A stretch of DNA of 64,000 nt from Actinoplanes sp. DH11 (lineage in GTDB: Bacteria; Actinomycetota; Actinomycetes; Mycobacteriales; Micromonosporaceae), in assembly GCF_020873875.1 (NCBI RefSeq), contig NZ_JAHWGU010000038.1:1-64000 (forward strand), given 5' to 3'. This document shows, piece by piece, positions 52,615-61,154 of the stretch; position 1 is the first letter of the stretch, and every line of letters starts with the position of its first letter. The notes under the pieces were generated by a model that ran no database searches, was not told the DNA's origin, and was given only the letters and a program-made list of their open reading frames with translations. A program made the position numbers and the translations under genes.

Positions 52615-53613
52615 TCAGGGCCGCGTGGTGCCCTCGGTGAGAACCTCACGCACCGCCGCGACGACGACCCCGGGTTGCTCGTGCGGGACGAGGTGACCGC
52701 TGCGACCGGCGACGACCAGCCGGGACCTGGTGGAGAGCCGGAGCATCCGCCGCTGCCCGTCCTGCCAGATCTTCTCGAGCTCCGCGCCGGTCGTGGTGTC
52801 GATGCCCGCGGCCGCGTAGTCCTGCGGCAAACCACGGGCGACGACGCGCAGGGGCAGGTCACCGAGGTGCCGGCCGCGTACCGCGTCCTCGGTCCGGCCG
52901 ATGAGGTCCGCCTCCCGCTGCTTGGTGCCGAAGTAGCTGGGCGAGGCGGTGACATCGAGGAACTCCCGGCGCTGGTCCGGCGGCACCAGACCCTGCAGGA
53001 GCGTGTCGTCGGCGGCCCGCAGCAGGCCGAGAGTCTTGAGGGTGGCAGGGATCCACGGCGGCAGGGAGGTCGCCGTGGTGACGCCCTCGAGCAGGGGCGC
53101 CGTGCGGCGGGCGTCATCCTCGGGCCGGGCGTCGACGAGGACGAGACCTGCCACGTCACCGGGGTACCGCTGCGCGAACTGGCGGGCGTAGAGGCCGCCC
53201 ATGCTGTGTCCCACCAGGACGTACGGCTTCGGCGCGCCGACCCGGTCCAGCGCGGCATGCAGCTCGGCGGTGATCTCCTCGCCGGTGCGCGGGCCGTCGG
53301 CGGGTTCACTCCAGGCGTAGCCGGCGCGGTCGTAGCGCACCACGGTGGTGTCCCGGGCGAGCTCGCCGGCCACGGCCGTCCACGACGACGCGGCCTCGCC
53401 ACTGCCCGACTCGAGGACGACGGTGGGGCCGCCGGAGCCTTCCCGCACCAGGTGCAACCGGTGCCCGCCGACGTCGACGAGGGTGCCGGGCATCGGGTGC
53501 GCCGATCGTCCGGCAGCGGCCAGCCGCCACTCAGCGACCGCCCCGGCCAAGGGCAGGACGAGCAACGCGACGAGTACGGCGACGGCACATCTTTTTAACA
53601 CAGTCGTGTTCAC
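52615..53613 (-). CDS. Exported or membrane-anchored alpha/beta hydrolase
   Basis: A 332-residue protein starting at GTG 53613. Its N-terminal hydrophobic AVAVLVALLVLPLAGAVAEW serves as signal or anchor. The hydrolase core has VLESGSG, RAGYAWS, the nucleophile in LVGHSMGGLYAR, Asp in VLVDARPEDD, and His in AGRSGHLVPHEQP. The start lies within the promoter region shared with the TetR gene, and operators overlap its start. Confidence 0.88.
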   Translation of the reverse strand: MNTTVLKRCAVAVLVALLVLPLAGAVAEWRLAAAGRSAHPMPGTLVDVGGHRLHLVREGSGGPTVVLESGSGEAASSWTAVAGELARDTTVVRYDRAGYAWSEPADGPRTGEEITAELHAALDRVGAPKPYVLVGHSMGGLYARQFAQRYPGDVAGLVLVDARPEDDARRTAPLLEGVTTATSLPPWIPATLKTLGLLRAADDTLLQGLVPPDQRREFLDVTASPSYFGTKQREADLIGRTEDAVRGRHLGDLPLRVVARGLPQDYAAAGIDTTTGAELEKIWQDGQRRMLRLSTRSRLVVAGRSGHLVPHEQPGVVVAAVREVLTEGTTRP

Positions 53614-53639
53614 AAAAGTTATGCTAACACGGTCGTGTA
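53597..53639. promoter_or_regulatory. Two tandem TetR-type operators in a divergent promoter
   Basis: AACAC-AGTC-GTGTT at 53597-53610 and AACAC-GGTC-GTGTA at 53626-53639 are two copies of one palindrome. Their starts are 29 bp apart. One overlaps the hydrolase start, the other lies just before the TetR start. They suit repression of both genes by the TetR protein. Confidence 0.7.
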
Positions 53640-53649
53640 CATTCGATGG

Positions 53650-54258
53650 ATGCCCCGCCTCATCGACCACGGCGCCCGAGAACAGGCCATCGCCGACGCC
53701 GCCTGGCGGGTCCTCGCCCGCGACGGCATCCTCGCGCTGTCGGTGCGCAACGTCGCCGACGAGGCCGGGCTCGCCACCGCCTCCCTGCGCCGGGCGTTCC
53801 CCACTCAGGACGCCCTGCGCGCCTTCTGCCTCGAACTCACCGGGCGCCGGATTCAGGCACGACTGGACGCGCTACCGGCCGGCCCCGACGTCCGCGACCA
53901 CGTCCGGCGATGCCTGGAACAGCTGCTCCCGCTCGACACGGAGCGCCGGACCGAGATGGAGGTCTTCCTGACCCTGGGCACCCTGGCGTTCACCAACCCC
54001 ACGGTCCGGGCCGCGTTCGACACCTCGCACGCCCTCGTCGGCCAGGCGTGCCACTCCCTGCTGGGCATGCTCGCCGACCTGCCCGCCTACGCCGGCCTGC
54101 GCCCGGCCCTGCCCGAACACGCGCGCCGGCTCCACGTCCTCCTCGACGGACTCGGGTTCCACCTGGCCCACGACCCGGCCCTGACCGCCGGATGGGCCGC
54201 CCAGGAACTCCGGCACCATCTCGACAGCCTCGAGGACCCCGGCCTGAGCGCGGCCTGA
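53650..54258 (+). CDS. TetR-family regulator
   Basis: A 202-residue regulator. The helix-turn-helix is AIADAAWRVLARDGILALSV followed by RNVADEAGLATASLRRAFPT. The ligand-binding domain has the usual helical pattern with Leu-rich helices. ATG 53650 is chosen because an upstream GTG at 53635 lies inside the operator. It is divergent from the hydrolase and probably represses it. Confidence 0.92.
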   Translation: MPRLIDHGAREQAIADAAWRVLARDGILALSVRNVADEAGLATASLRRAFPTQDALRAFCLELTGRRIQARLDALPAGPDVRDHVRRCLEQLLPLDTERRTEMEVFLTLGTLAFTNPTVRAAFDTSHALVGQACHSLLGMLADLPAYAGLRPALPEHARRLHVLLDGLGFHLAHDPALTAGWAAQELRHHLDSLEDPGLSAA

Positions 54259-54332
54259 GCGGGGCTCAGGCCGACCACAGCGCACACCTCCGAGGATCGA
54301 CGGACAACGATCCGACGAGTACGGAGGAAGCG

Positions 54333-54872
54333 ATGAACCTGTCCCGAAAAGCAGTGGCCCTCGCCGCCGGTACGGCTGCCGTTCTGTGCGTCCCGGCGGC
54401 AGCCGTGGCCGGGCCCGACCAGAAGATCTCCCGGCTGCGCGGCTCGGCGACGATCACCTACCCGCCGTCGCCGACCGACACCGTCCGGTTCACGGTGGAC
54501 GCGTACGCCCGCCATGACCGGCCCGGCCCGAACCCGACGGCGTCGTGGGGCACCGCGCACCTGCGGCACCACTTCGCCGAGCCGGACGTCACCGTCTGGT
54601 ACTCGATCAAGGTGGACTGCCTGATGGCCGCCGGCGACCAGGCGGTCGTCACCGGCACGGTGGTCGACGCGTCGGCGAACGGGCAGGCCCTGATGCACAC
54701 CCGGATCGGGTTCAGCGTCGCCGACGACGGGCGGCGGGACCTGGTCGGTTTCAGCGGCGGGACGAGCCCGTACGAGAACGACTCCCCGGCGTTGCGCAAG
54801 TGCACGGCGCCGCCGCCGTTCTTCACCGTCCGCGAGGGCGGCTACGCGGCCGGCGGCGCGATGTACTGGTGA
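54333..54872 (+). CDS. Secreted protein of unknown function
   Basis: A 179-residue protein with signal peptide (MNLSRKAVALAAGTAAVLC, cleavage near AVAG). The mature part is beta-rich, begins with SRLRGSATITY and ends in GGYAAGGAMYW. Two Cys (one in KVDCLMAAGDQAVVTG, one in LRKCTAPP) could form a disulfide. GGAGGAAG precedes the ATG. I know no family. Confidence 0.65.
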   Translation: MNLSRKAVALAAGTAAVLCVPAAAVAGPDQKISRLRGSATITYPPSPTDTVRFTVDAYARHDRPGPNPTASWGTAHLRHHFAEPDVTVWYSIKVDCLMAAGDQAVVTGTVVDASANGQALMHTRIGFSVADDGRRDLVGFSGGTSPYENDSPALRKCTAPPPFFTVREGGYAAGGAMYW

Positions 54873-54930
54873 CCGGTCACCTTGGTGACAATCAGTGGTT
54901 TTACCACCACGCTGAGCGCGAGACTGCGGC

Positions 54931-55584
54931 ATGGCGCCCATCTCGCACGTCGTGGACCGCTGCGGCCGCTGTTCCGGACGACATGAATTCCACCTCGTGG
55001 TGGAGATGTCCGGCCAGCAGGTCCTGACGTTCGCCGGGCCGGCCGACGACAGCGCCGACGCCGGTCCGGCCGGGCAGGACTGGGACGTGGAGTTCCGATG
55101 CCCGGAGACGGGGAAGCTGTTCACCGACCGGGTCGTGCTGTCCACCCGCCCCGGCGCCCGGGTGCTCAGCGTGCGCAGCGAGCCGGCCGGGTCCGCCGCC
55201 CGGCCGGACTGGCGTGAGGCCGAGGTCGGTGAATGGATCAAGTCGTCGGCGGGGACCGGCCGTGACTTCTGCCGGACGATGATCGGCGCGGGCACGGCCG
55301 CCCTTCCCCTTTACTTCGCGGTCCTCAAACTGCTCGGGCTGGAGAGCGCGCACGGCGGGTGGCGGGCTGCCACCCTCGGCCCGCCCGTCCTCTTTCTCGC
55401 CGCGACAGTGGTCTTCGTCGTGGCGCTCCGGCCCGCCCTGCGACCGATCGACGTCGCGACCGTCGAGGCAGTCCGGGAACACCGGCTCCGGACGATGAAC
55501 CGGGCGATCACCGGAGGCCTCGTCCTCTTCGGGATGGCGATGGCCCATTCGCTCGTCCTCTTCCTTGTTCTGCTGTGGAGGTGA
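54931..55584 (+). CDS. Membrane protein with zinc-ribbon-like N-terminus
   Basis: A 217-residue protein. The first 60 residues contain VDRCGRCSGRHEF and FRCPETGKLF, so two Cys pairs are incomplete (CxxC then a single C). Two hydrophobic segments follow near residues 118-155 and one closes the chain near residue 205. The end is basic. Its stop codon is followed after two bases by the start of the next gene, so the pair is an operon. Function unknown. Confidence 0.6.
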   Translation: MAPISHVVDRCGRCSGRHEFHLVVEMSGQQVLTFAGPADDSADAGPAGQDWDVEFRCPETGKLFTDRVVLSTRPGARVLSVRSEPAGSAARPDWREAEVGEWIKSSAGTGRDFCRTMIGAGTAALPLYFAVLKLLGLESAHGGWRAATLGPPVLFLAATVVFVVALRPALRPIDVATVEAVREHRLRTMNRAITGGLVLFGMAMAHSLVLFLVLLWR

Positions 55585-55585
55585 G

Positions 55586-57262
55586 ATGCGTTTCAGCGGA
55601 TCGCCCGCGCCCCCGGCCGGCGACGGACCGGACAACCTCGACGCCATGGACGCGCTGACGTTCTCGCGGCTGCTGTCCGCCTGGATCATGCAGGTCTGGA
55701 CGCAACGCCCCGACGTACCCAGGGACCAGCCCGAGCTCGACACGTTCGAGGAATTGGCGCTGATCCCCGAGTTCCGGCGGGGCTATCCGGCGGCTGACTG
55801 GCGCGCGCTCGGCCGCGGTGCCACGGTCGAGCAGTGCTGGCTGGGTCAGCAGCTCGAGTTGCGGACGGAGATGCGATGCCTGATCAGTGATGCGTTCGGC
55901 GGAGTTCCGGTGGCTAGGGTGTCGCGCAAGACGCTCCTGGAGCCACGGGAACTGGTGGACTCCCTGTGCCGATGGCTGACCTACCCCCGGCCGGAATGCT
56001 CCGCGATGGTGGTGACCGGTCCCGCCAGCGGTCACACCGTGCTGCTGACCGGCTTCGACGAGCAGGAGCAGTGCATCCGGTTCCGGGATCTGTGGCCGGT
56101 CAGTTCGCTGCTGGCCGCGCCGAACAACAGCACCGGGATCACGGCGCGTGCCACCACCGACGGGCAGTGGCTCGTCGATCCCGAGCAACTCGCCCCCACC
56201 CTGGCCGCGGTGGTCGTCGAAGAATCGGTCTGGCGATCCTGGTCGATGTACGACCAGTTCACCGCGCTGCGATCAGCGGTTCCCGGGTCGGGCTGGGACG
56301 ACGTCGAGCTCGCCGCGATGCCGTGGCATCCCGGCCACCGGCCTGCGCCCTCGGCCGAGCAGGCCGCCTTCGACGAGGCCTGCAAGTACCTGTCCGCGCA
56401 CGAATCGGTCCCGGGCGCGGTCGCCGGGGCCGCCTGCCGCTACGGCACTCTGCTGAGCAGCCGTGGCGAGACCGCGGAAGCACTTCACTGGTGGCGGCAG
56501 GCGGCCATGATCGGCGCCATCGAGGCGAGTGATCGCCTGGCCGCCGCGCTCGATCAGAACGACCCCTACGAGGCGGGGTACTGGCGGGCCCGGTGGCGTG
56601 CCGAGCCGGCGGCCATTCCTGCGGGTGAGCACGGAGCCGGTTTCCAGCAGCTGCCGGACTGGCGGGTCAGCCCGGCAGGTCGGGAATTCCGGCGTGGGCT
56701 CGACCTGCTTCACCGGGGCGAGCCGGGCGCGGCGACGGAGGTGTTCCGCGCTGTCTGGCGGTCCGACGACAAGGAGGCTGCCGCGTTCGCCGCCAACGAG
56801 CTCGGGCTGCTGATGTGGGCTGACGGCAACATCGTCGCCGCCACGGCCGCCCTGTTCGAGGCGGCCGTCTCCGGCTGCTTCACGCCCGCCGCCCACGGAT
56901 GGGCGAACCTGGGCCGCATGCGTGACCAGCAGGGTGACCAGCGAGGCTCCGAACAGGCCTACCGGCAGGCGGTCGCCACCGGGCACTACGACGTGACCGC
57001 CGCGTCGGCCCTCGCCCTGGCAATGAATCTGTACCTCGCGGGCCGGACAGACGAGGCGATGACCTGGTGCGAACATGCGGTGTACTCGAACGACAGGCGC
57101 GTCTCGCCCGAGGCCGCCGCTTGGCTGGGCACGTTGATGTATGCCGAGACGGACGATGCCGATCGCTCCACCTACTTCCTGACCAGGGCGCTGGCGTCGG
57201 AGAACCCGGCGACGATCGACATGGCCCGTGAGATTCTCGGGGATGCCGACGACGCCGGGTGA
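55586..57262 (+). CDS. Large unknown protein with TPR/Sel1-like C-terminal repeats
   Basis: A 558-residue soluble protein. From about residue 275 to the end come helical repeats of the TPR/Sel1 type (RYGTLLSSRGETAEALHWWR, ANELGLLMWADGNIVAATA, ANLGRMRDQQGDQRGSEQAY). The N-terminal 230 residues have a segment GPASGHTVLLTGFDEQEQCI followed by RFRDLWPVSSLL. This resembles the His and Asp/Asn region of papain-like (C39-type) folds, but no convincing catalytic Cys is seen. GGAGGTGAG precedes ATG 55586. Confidence 0.65.
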   Translation: MRFSGSPAPPAGDGPDNLDAMDALTFSRLLSAWIMQVWTQRPDVPRDQPELDTFEELALIPEFRRGYPAADWRALGRGATVEQCWLGQQLELRTEMRCLISDAFGGVPVARVSRKTLLEPRELVDSLCRWLTYPRPECSAMVVTGPASGHTVLLTGFDEQEQCIRFRDLWPVSSLLAAPNNSTGITARATTDGQWLVDPEQLAPTLAAVVVEESVWRSWSMYDQFTALRSAVPGSGWDDVELAAMPWHPGHRPAPSAEQAAFDEACKYLSAHESVPGAVAGAACRYGTLLSSRGETAEALHWWRQAAMIGAIEASDRLAAALDQNDPYEAGYWRARWRAEPAAIPAGEHGAGFQQLPDWRVSPAGREFRRGLDLLHRGEPGAATEVFRAVWRSDDKEAAAFAANELGLLMWADGNIVAATAALFEAAVSGCFTPAAHGWANLGRMRDQQGDQRGSEQAYRQAVATGHYDVTAASALALAMNLYLAGRTDEAMTWCEHAVYSNDRRVSPEAAAWLGTLMYAETDDADRSTYFLTRALASENPATIDMAREILGDADDAG

Positions 57263-57327
57263 CAGATGTCGGCGGAGCTCTCAGCGGGCTTTGCGGACGC
57301 GCGCTTGGCCCCGCGCTGCGGTCATCG

Positions 57328-57354
57328 GCGCGGGGACCCGTTTCGTCCCCGCGC
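57328..57354. terminator. Bidirectional hairpin between convergent genes
   Basis: GCGCGGGGAC and GTCCCCGCGC are perfect complements around CCGTTTC. It lies between the TPR gene and the amine oxidase gene, which converge. It probably ends both transcripts, though no U-tract is present. Confidence 0.6.
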
Positions 57355-57369
57355 AGCGGCCGGGGCCGG

Positions 57370-58731
57370 TCAGTCCTCCGCGGCCAGGACGGCCTCGGCG
57401 GCGGCCCGGCCCATCCGCAGGGCGCCGTCGACGTGCTGGAAGCCGGCGCCGGCCAGGTCGGAGCAGGCCCAGTGGATGGGGCCGACCGGGGCGCGCAGGT
57501 CGGGGCCGTACCGGGTGAGGCCGCCCAGGTCGAAGCTGGCCCCGTACGCGCCGCGGGTCCACTCCTCGCTCGCCCAGTCCGACTCGTAGTAGACGGCCGG
57601 GGTCAGCGCCTGCTCGCCCAGGAAGTCGGCGATCGAGGCGAGGATGTGCTTGCGGCGCTCGTCGGCGTCCAGCGCGAACAACTGGTCGGCCTTCTCGTCG
57701 GCGACGAAGGCGACAAGGGTGCCCCGGGTGTCGCCGTGGTTCGTGTTGTCGTAGACCTCCTGCACCAGCGACCGGGAGCCGAAACCGGTGCCGGAGAGGC
57801 CGTCGGCCCGCCAGAACGGGGTGTCGTAGACGGCGTGCACCTTGATGACCAGGCCCATCGAGAGGTGCTGGTGCATCTGGTGCTGACGGCGGGGCAGCGG
57901 CGGCTCGTAGCTGATCCGGGAGAACAGGGGCGGCGGGACAGCCACGATCACGTGCTTCGCCCGTACGGTGACGGTGTCGGAAATGACGGTGACCGCGCCG
58001 CCTGCCTCGCGCCGGATGGTCCGCACCGGGCTGGCGAGGTGCACGTCCGCGCCGAGCGGTCCGGCCATCGCCAGCGACACCGACTGCATGCCGCCGACCA
58101 CGCGCCGGTCCAGGATGAAGTTCTCGTCGGTGAGGTGCGAGAACGAGCCGGCCGAGGCGGCCATCAGCAGGGCCTGCAGCGCGGAGAAACTGTGCGCCGG
58201 CTTGGTCAGCATGCCGCCCGCGATGAACAGGCCGACCGCGTCGCAGGCCTCCTCGTCGGTGGACTGCTCGCGCAGCCAGCGGTGGAAGGAGATGGTGTCG
58301 AGCTCGCGGGCGCGCGGATGCTTCCACGGGGCGTCCGGGTCGATGTCGGCGACCAGCTCGTCGAGCAGGACGGTGAGCCGCGCGATCTCGGCGACGGTCC
58401 GCTCCCCCGCCGGGAACGTCGCGTCCTGATAGCGGATGCGGGTGCCGTCGGGTGCCAGGTAGACGGCGTCGCCGTCGCGGAAGCGCGGGTACGTCTCGAG
58501 GCCCAGCTCGTCGAGCAGCCCCCGCAACGCGGTCTGGTCCGGGGACACCCACTGGCCGCCGATCTCGAGGAACGCGCCGTCGATCACCTCGCTCCAGGTG
58601 CGGCCACCAACCCGGTCGCGCGCTTCGAGGACGGCCACACTGCGCCCGGCGGCGACGAGGGTCCGGGCGGCCATCAGGCCCGCCGGACCGGCGCCGACCA
58701 CGACAGCGTCCCGTTCGATGACGGTGTTCAC
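57370..58731 (-). CDS. Flavin monoamine oxidase-family protein
   Basis: A 453-residue FAD enzyme. The dinucleotide loop VVGAGPAGLMAARTL, the second FAD motif EARDRVGGRTWSEVIDGAFL, and DWASEEWTRGAYGASFDL in the substrate-side region match the monoamine oxidase group. The covalent FAD cysteine of mammalian MAO is absent, as in most bacterial members. GTG 58731 follows GGAGGAGTT. It oxidises primary or polyamines; the amine is not identifiable. Confidence 0.9.
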   Translation of the reverse strand: MNTVIERDAVVVGAGPAGLMAARTLVAAGRSVAVLEARDRVGGRTWSEVIDGAFLEIGGQWVSPDQTALRGLLDELGLETYPRFRDGDAVYLAPDGTRIRYQDATFPAGERTVAEIARLTVLLDELVADIDPDAPWKHPRARELDTISFHRWLREQSTDEEACDAVGLFIAGGMLTKPAHSFSALQALLMAASAGSFSHLTDENFILDRRVVGGMQSVSLAMAGPLGADVHLASPVRTIRREAGGAVTVISDTVTVRAKHVIVAVPPPLFSRISYEPPLPRRQHQMHQHLSMGLVIKVHAVYDTPFWRADGLSGTGFGSRSLVQEVYDNTNHGDTRGTLVAFVADEKADQLFALDADERRKHILASIADFLGEQALTPAVYYESDWASEEWTRGAYGASFDLGGLTRYGPDLRAPVGPIHWACSDLAGAGFQHVDGALRMGRAAAEAVLAAED

Positions 58732-58767
58732 AACTCCTCCAGTGCTGGCGGATTACCTCAAGTCTGC

Positions 58768-58796
58768 ATACAACGCTACGCCAACGTCGATGTCAA
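58768..58796 (-). promoter_or_regulatory. Sigma70-type promoter of the amine oxidase gene
   Basis: On the minus strand TTGACA (58791-58796) and TTGTAT (58768-58773) are 17 bases apart, ending 36 bp before the start codon. It is the best canonical promoter seen near this gene. Confidence 0.55.
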
Positions 58797-58889
58797 CGCC
58801 GTTTACAGGTGGTAGACCATAGTCACATCAGATCATGGGAATCGATCGGGGTCCGCCCCCGGGCTCGTACGCTGTTACCTTCGGCATCG

Positions 58890-59717
58890 ATGAGTGACTT
58901 TCTGATCGGCGGCGACCTTCCGGTGCGCCGGATCGGGTTCGGCGCCATGCACCTCTCCGGCGACCCCCGGGACACCGCGATCACGGTGGCCCGGCGGGCG
59001 GTCGAACTCGGCGTCAACCTGATCGACACGGCGTACCTGTACGGCGGTGGCGCCAACGAGGAACTTCTCGCCGAGGCGCTCCACCCGTACCCCCAGGATC
59101 TCGTGCTGACGACCAAGGTGGGCGTCGCGCGCACCGGGCCGCAGGGCGAATGGAAGATCGACGGACGGCCGGCCGTGCTGCGCGAACAGGTGGACGGCGC
59201 CCTGCGCCGGCTGCGCACGGACCGCATCGAGCTGCTGCAACTGCACCGCATCGACCCGGAGACACTGCTCGCCGACCAGGTGGGCACGCTCGCCGAACTA
59301 CGGGCCGCCGGCAAGATCGGGCGGATCGGCCTCTCCGAGATCAGTGTGACCGAGCTGGACCAGGCCCGGTCGATCGTGGACATCGCCAGCGTGCAGAACC
59401 GGTACAACGTGCTCGACCGCGAACACGAACCTGTCCTGGACGCGTGCGCGCGGGCCGGCATCGCGTTCCTGCCGTGGCGCCCGGTGGCGGCCGGCTCGGC
59501 GGGGGCGCCCGGTTCGCCGGATGTCGCCGGGCGGGTTGCCGCGGTGGCGGCCGAGCTCGATGCTACGGCCACGCAGGTGGCGCTCGCGTGGCTGCTCGGG
59601 CACTCCCCCGTCATCCTCCCGATCCCGGGAACGACCCGGGTGGCGCACCTGGAGGAGAACGTCGCCGCCGGACGGATCCGCCTCTCCGACGAACAGCAGG
59701 CCAGACTTTCTTCCTAG
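58890..59717 (+). CDS. Aldo/keto reductase
   Basis: A 275-residue barrel enzyme. Catalytic Asp and Tyr appear in NLIDTAYLYGGG, Lys in LTTKVG and His in LLQLHRID. The NADPH-binding C-terminus has SPVILPIPGTTRVAHLEEN. The start ATG 58890 begins the conserved MSDFLIGGDLPVRRIGFG; in-frame codons upstream are not conserved. It is divergent from the amine oxidase gene, with 158 bp between the starts. Confidence 0.92.
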   Translation: MSDFLIGGDLPVRRIGFGAMHLSGDPRDTAITVARRAVELGVNLIDTAYLYGGGANEELLAEALHPYPQDLVLTTKVGVARTGPQGEWKIDGRPAVLREQVDGALRRLRTDRIELLQLHRIDPETLLADQVGTLAELRAAGKIGRIGLSEISVTELDQARSIVDIASVQNRYNVLDREHEPVLDACARAGIAFLPWRPVAAGSAGAPGSPDVAGRVAAVAAELDATATQVALAWLLGHSPVILPIPGTTRVAHLEENVAAGRIRLSDEQQARLSS

Positions 59718-59743
59718 GCGGCTTCTCAGCGCCGGCCGCCCGC

Positions 59744-59804
59744 GTGTCAAGCACACTTGACTGCACGGCAGCACGCGGCGTAGCGTGTCAAACACACTTG
59801 ACAC
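59744..59804 (+). promoter_or_regulatory. Promoter with two copies of a GTGTCAA/TTGACAC operator
   Basis: GTCAAG-CACA-CTTGAC lies at 59746-59761 and GTGTCAA-ACACAC-TTGACAC at 59785-59804. The two 20-bp sites start 41 bp apart, about four helical turns. TTGACT (59757-59762) and TAGCGT (59781-59786), 18 bases apart, form the promoter, so the sites cover the -35 and the -10/+1 regions. They are likely bound by the XRE-type protein encoded in this operon. Confidence 0.7.
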
Positions 59805-59823
59805 CTCCTCGGAGGAGGGCACC

Positions 59824-60216
59824 GTGCGAGCACTCGACGAAACCAAGGCCGCCGGCTGGTTCGCGCTCTGGACCCTGGGCTGGGTGGCAACGCTCGCCCT
59901 GGCCAAGTTCGGCCCGCAGCACCTGTGGGAGCCCGCGGCCGCGAGCTGGATCGCCGTCGCCGCCAACCTCATCGCCGGCATCGGGTGGATCGTCGCCTTC
60001 ACCCGCCTCCTGCGCGCGCTCGACGAGCTGCAACGGAAAATCGTGCAGGAAGCGCTGGCCATCACGCTGGGCGTGGGCTGGGTGATCGGCTTCGCCTACG
60101 TCGTCGCGGACACCGCCGGCCTGATCACCCGCGACGTCAACGGCGCCGCCCTGCCCGTGCTCATGGGCATCGTCTTCATGGTCGCCTTCGCCGCCGGCAG
60201 GTTCCAGTACCGATGA
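59824..60216 (+). CDS. Small four-span membrane protein
   Basis: A 130-residue protein with four hydrophobic segments: ALWTLGWVATLALAKF, ASWIAVAANLIAGIGWIV, ITLGVGWVIGFAYVVA and LPVLMGIVFMVAFAAG. GTG 59824 follows GGAGGAGGGCACC. It is coupled to the XRE gene by an ATGA overlap. This two-gene membrane/HTH arrangement is common in actinobacteria, where the membrane protein is thought to be a regulated partner; its role is unproven. Confidence 0.75.
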   Translation: MRALDETKAAGWFALWTLGWVATLALAKFGPQHLWEPAAASWIAVAANLIAGIGWIVAFTRLLRALDELQRKIVQEALAITLGVGWVIGFAYVVADTAGLITRDVNGAALPVLMGIVFMVAFAAGRFQYR

Positions 60217-60407
60217 GAAACCGCCTCACCGAACTCCGCGCCCAACACGGATGGACACAGGCCGACCTGGCACGGCGCGCCGGCGTGTCCCGGCAGACCA
60301 TCAACGCCGTCGAGACGGGAAAGTTCGACCCGAGCCTGCCCCTGGCCTTCCGGCTGGCGAGGCTCTTCGAGCTGCGCATCGAAGAGATCTTCCACGACGA
60401 CCAATGA
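60213..60407 (+). CDS. Small XRE-family helix-turn-helix regulator
   Basis: A 64-residue protein consisting of the HTH_3 fold: MRNRLTELRAQHGWTQADLA, ARRAGVSRQTINAVETGKFD, LAFRLARLFELRIEEIF. No other domain is present. Its ATG overlaps the membrane-protein stop. It is the natural candidate to bind the twin operators upstream of the operon. Confidence 0.92.
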   Translation: MRNRLTELRAQHGWTQADLARRAGVSRQTINAVETGKFDPSLPLAFRLARLFELRIEEIFHDDQ

Positions 60408-60467
60408 GGTACGCGCCCGCAGCGCCCCACTCCACCGCAGGCGGAGTCGCCCCACCCAGCCGCCCGC

Positions 60468-60550
60468 AGTCGCCCCGCCGCCCGCAGTCACCCAGCCGCC
60501 CGCAGTCACCCAGCCGCCCGCAGTCACCCAGCTGCCCGCAGTCACCCGCC
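60468..60550. repeat. 18-bp tandem repeat downstream of the XRE gene
   Basis: Units AGTCACCCAGCCGCCCGC start at 60468, 60486, 60504 and 60522, with a partial fifth. No gene is supported in 60408-60759. The block is non-coding as far as I can see. Confidence 0.85.
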
Positions 60551-60759
60551 CGCCGCAGGGCGACCACCTCGCCGCATGCCGGTCACCCTGCCGCAAACCG
60601 GTCGCCTTCCGCCGAACCCGTCGCTTCGCTTTGTCCAGCCGCAAGCCAGCCGCTTCACTCGCTGTCGGCGGCAGGTCCGGTTGACCGGTAAACCCCAGCC
60701 GCGCCGATCGTCCCGCCACGCAAGAAGAACCGTTCGGGCCGTCCACATCGTGAGATGTT

Positions 60760-60828
60760 GATCTGCTAGCGATGCGAAATCGCGGTTTCAACCCCATGAT
60801 CACAGCGATTTCGTAGCGCTAGCAGATC
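60760..60828. repeat. 69-bp palindromic intergenic element, copy C
   Basis: Same ends as copy A (GATCTGCTAGCG and CGCTAGCAGATC) and the same core ACCCCATGATCACAGCG. The flanks GATGTT to the left and CACATC to the right extend the symmetry. It lies in a gene-free stretch between the 18-bp and 26-bp repeat blocks. Confidence 0.85.
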
Positions 60829-60972
60829 CACATCGCCGCACGTCGCGGAGGCAACGCAGCAGCGGATCACGGCGGACATGGGCGGCAGCCGTTACGCGTC
60901 CGGTGTGTGCGCGGGCCGCGTCAATCCGCAAGACGGGCCGTATCCCTCCTGCCACCGCGGACCGAGCTGGTT

Positions 60973-61154
60973 CCGGACGCCCCGCAACCTGGCACGTGGC
61001 GGACACCTGGCAACCCGGCACGTGGCGGACGCCCGGCAACCCGGCACGTTGCGGACACCTGGCAAACCGGCACGTTGCGGACACCCGGCAAACCGGCACC
61101 TTGCGGACACCCGGCAAACCGGCACCTTGCGGACACCCGGCAACCCGGCACGTG
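60973..61154. repeat. 26-bp minisatellite, seven copies
   Basis: Seven units of the type GCGGACACCTGGCAACCCGG plus CACGTG or CACCTT follow each other without spacers. The period of 26 is not a multiple of three and all frames change at each unit, so it does not code for a repeat protein. The rest of 60829-61230 shows no supported gene. Confidence 0.9.

Noticed and set aside
60408..60755. Open frames rich in Pro-Gln-Ser repeats after the XRE gene
   Set aside because: They only reflect the 18-bp tandem repeat; there is no RBS and no conserved content.
60973..61154. Possible CRISPR array
   Set aside because: Units of 26 bp are directly adjacent without unique spacers, and no cas genes are present.
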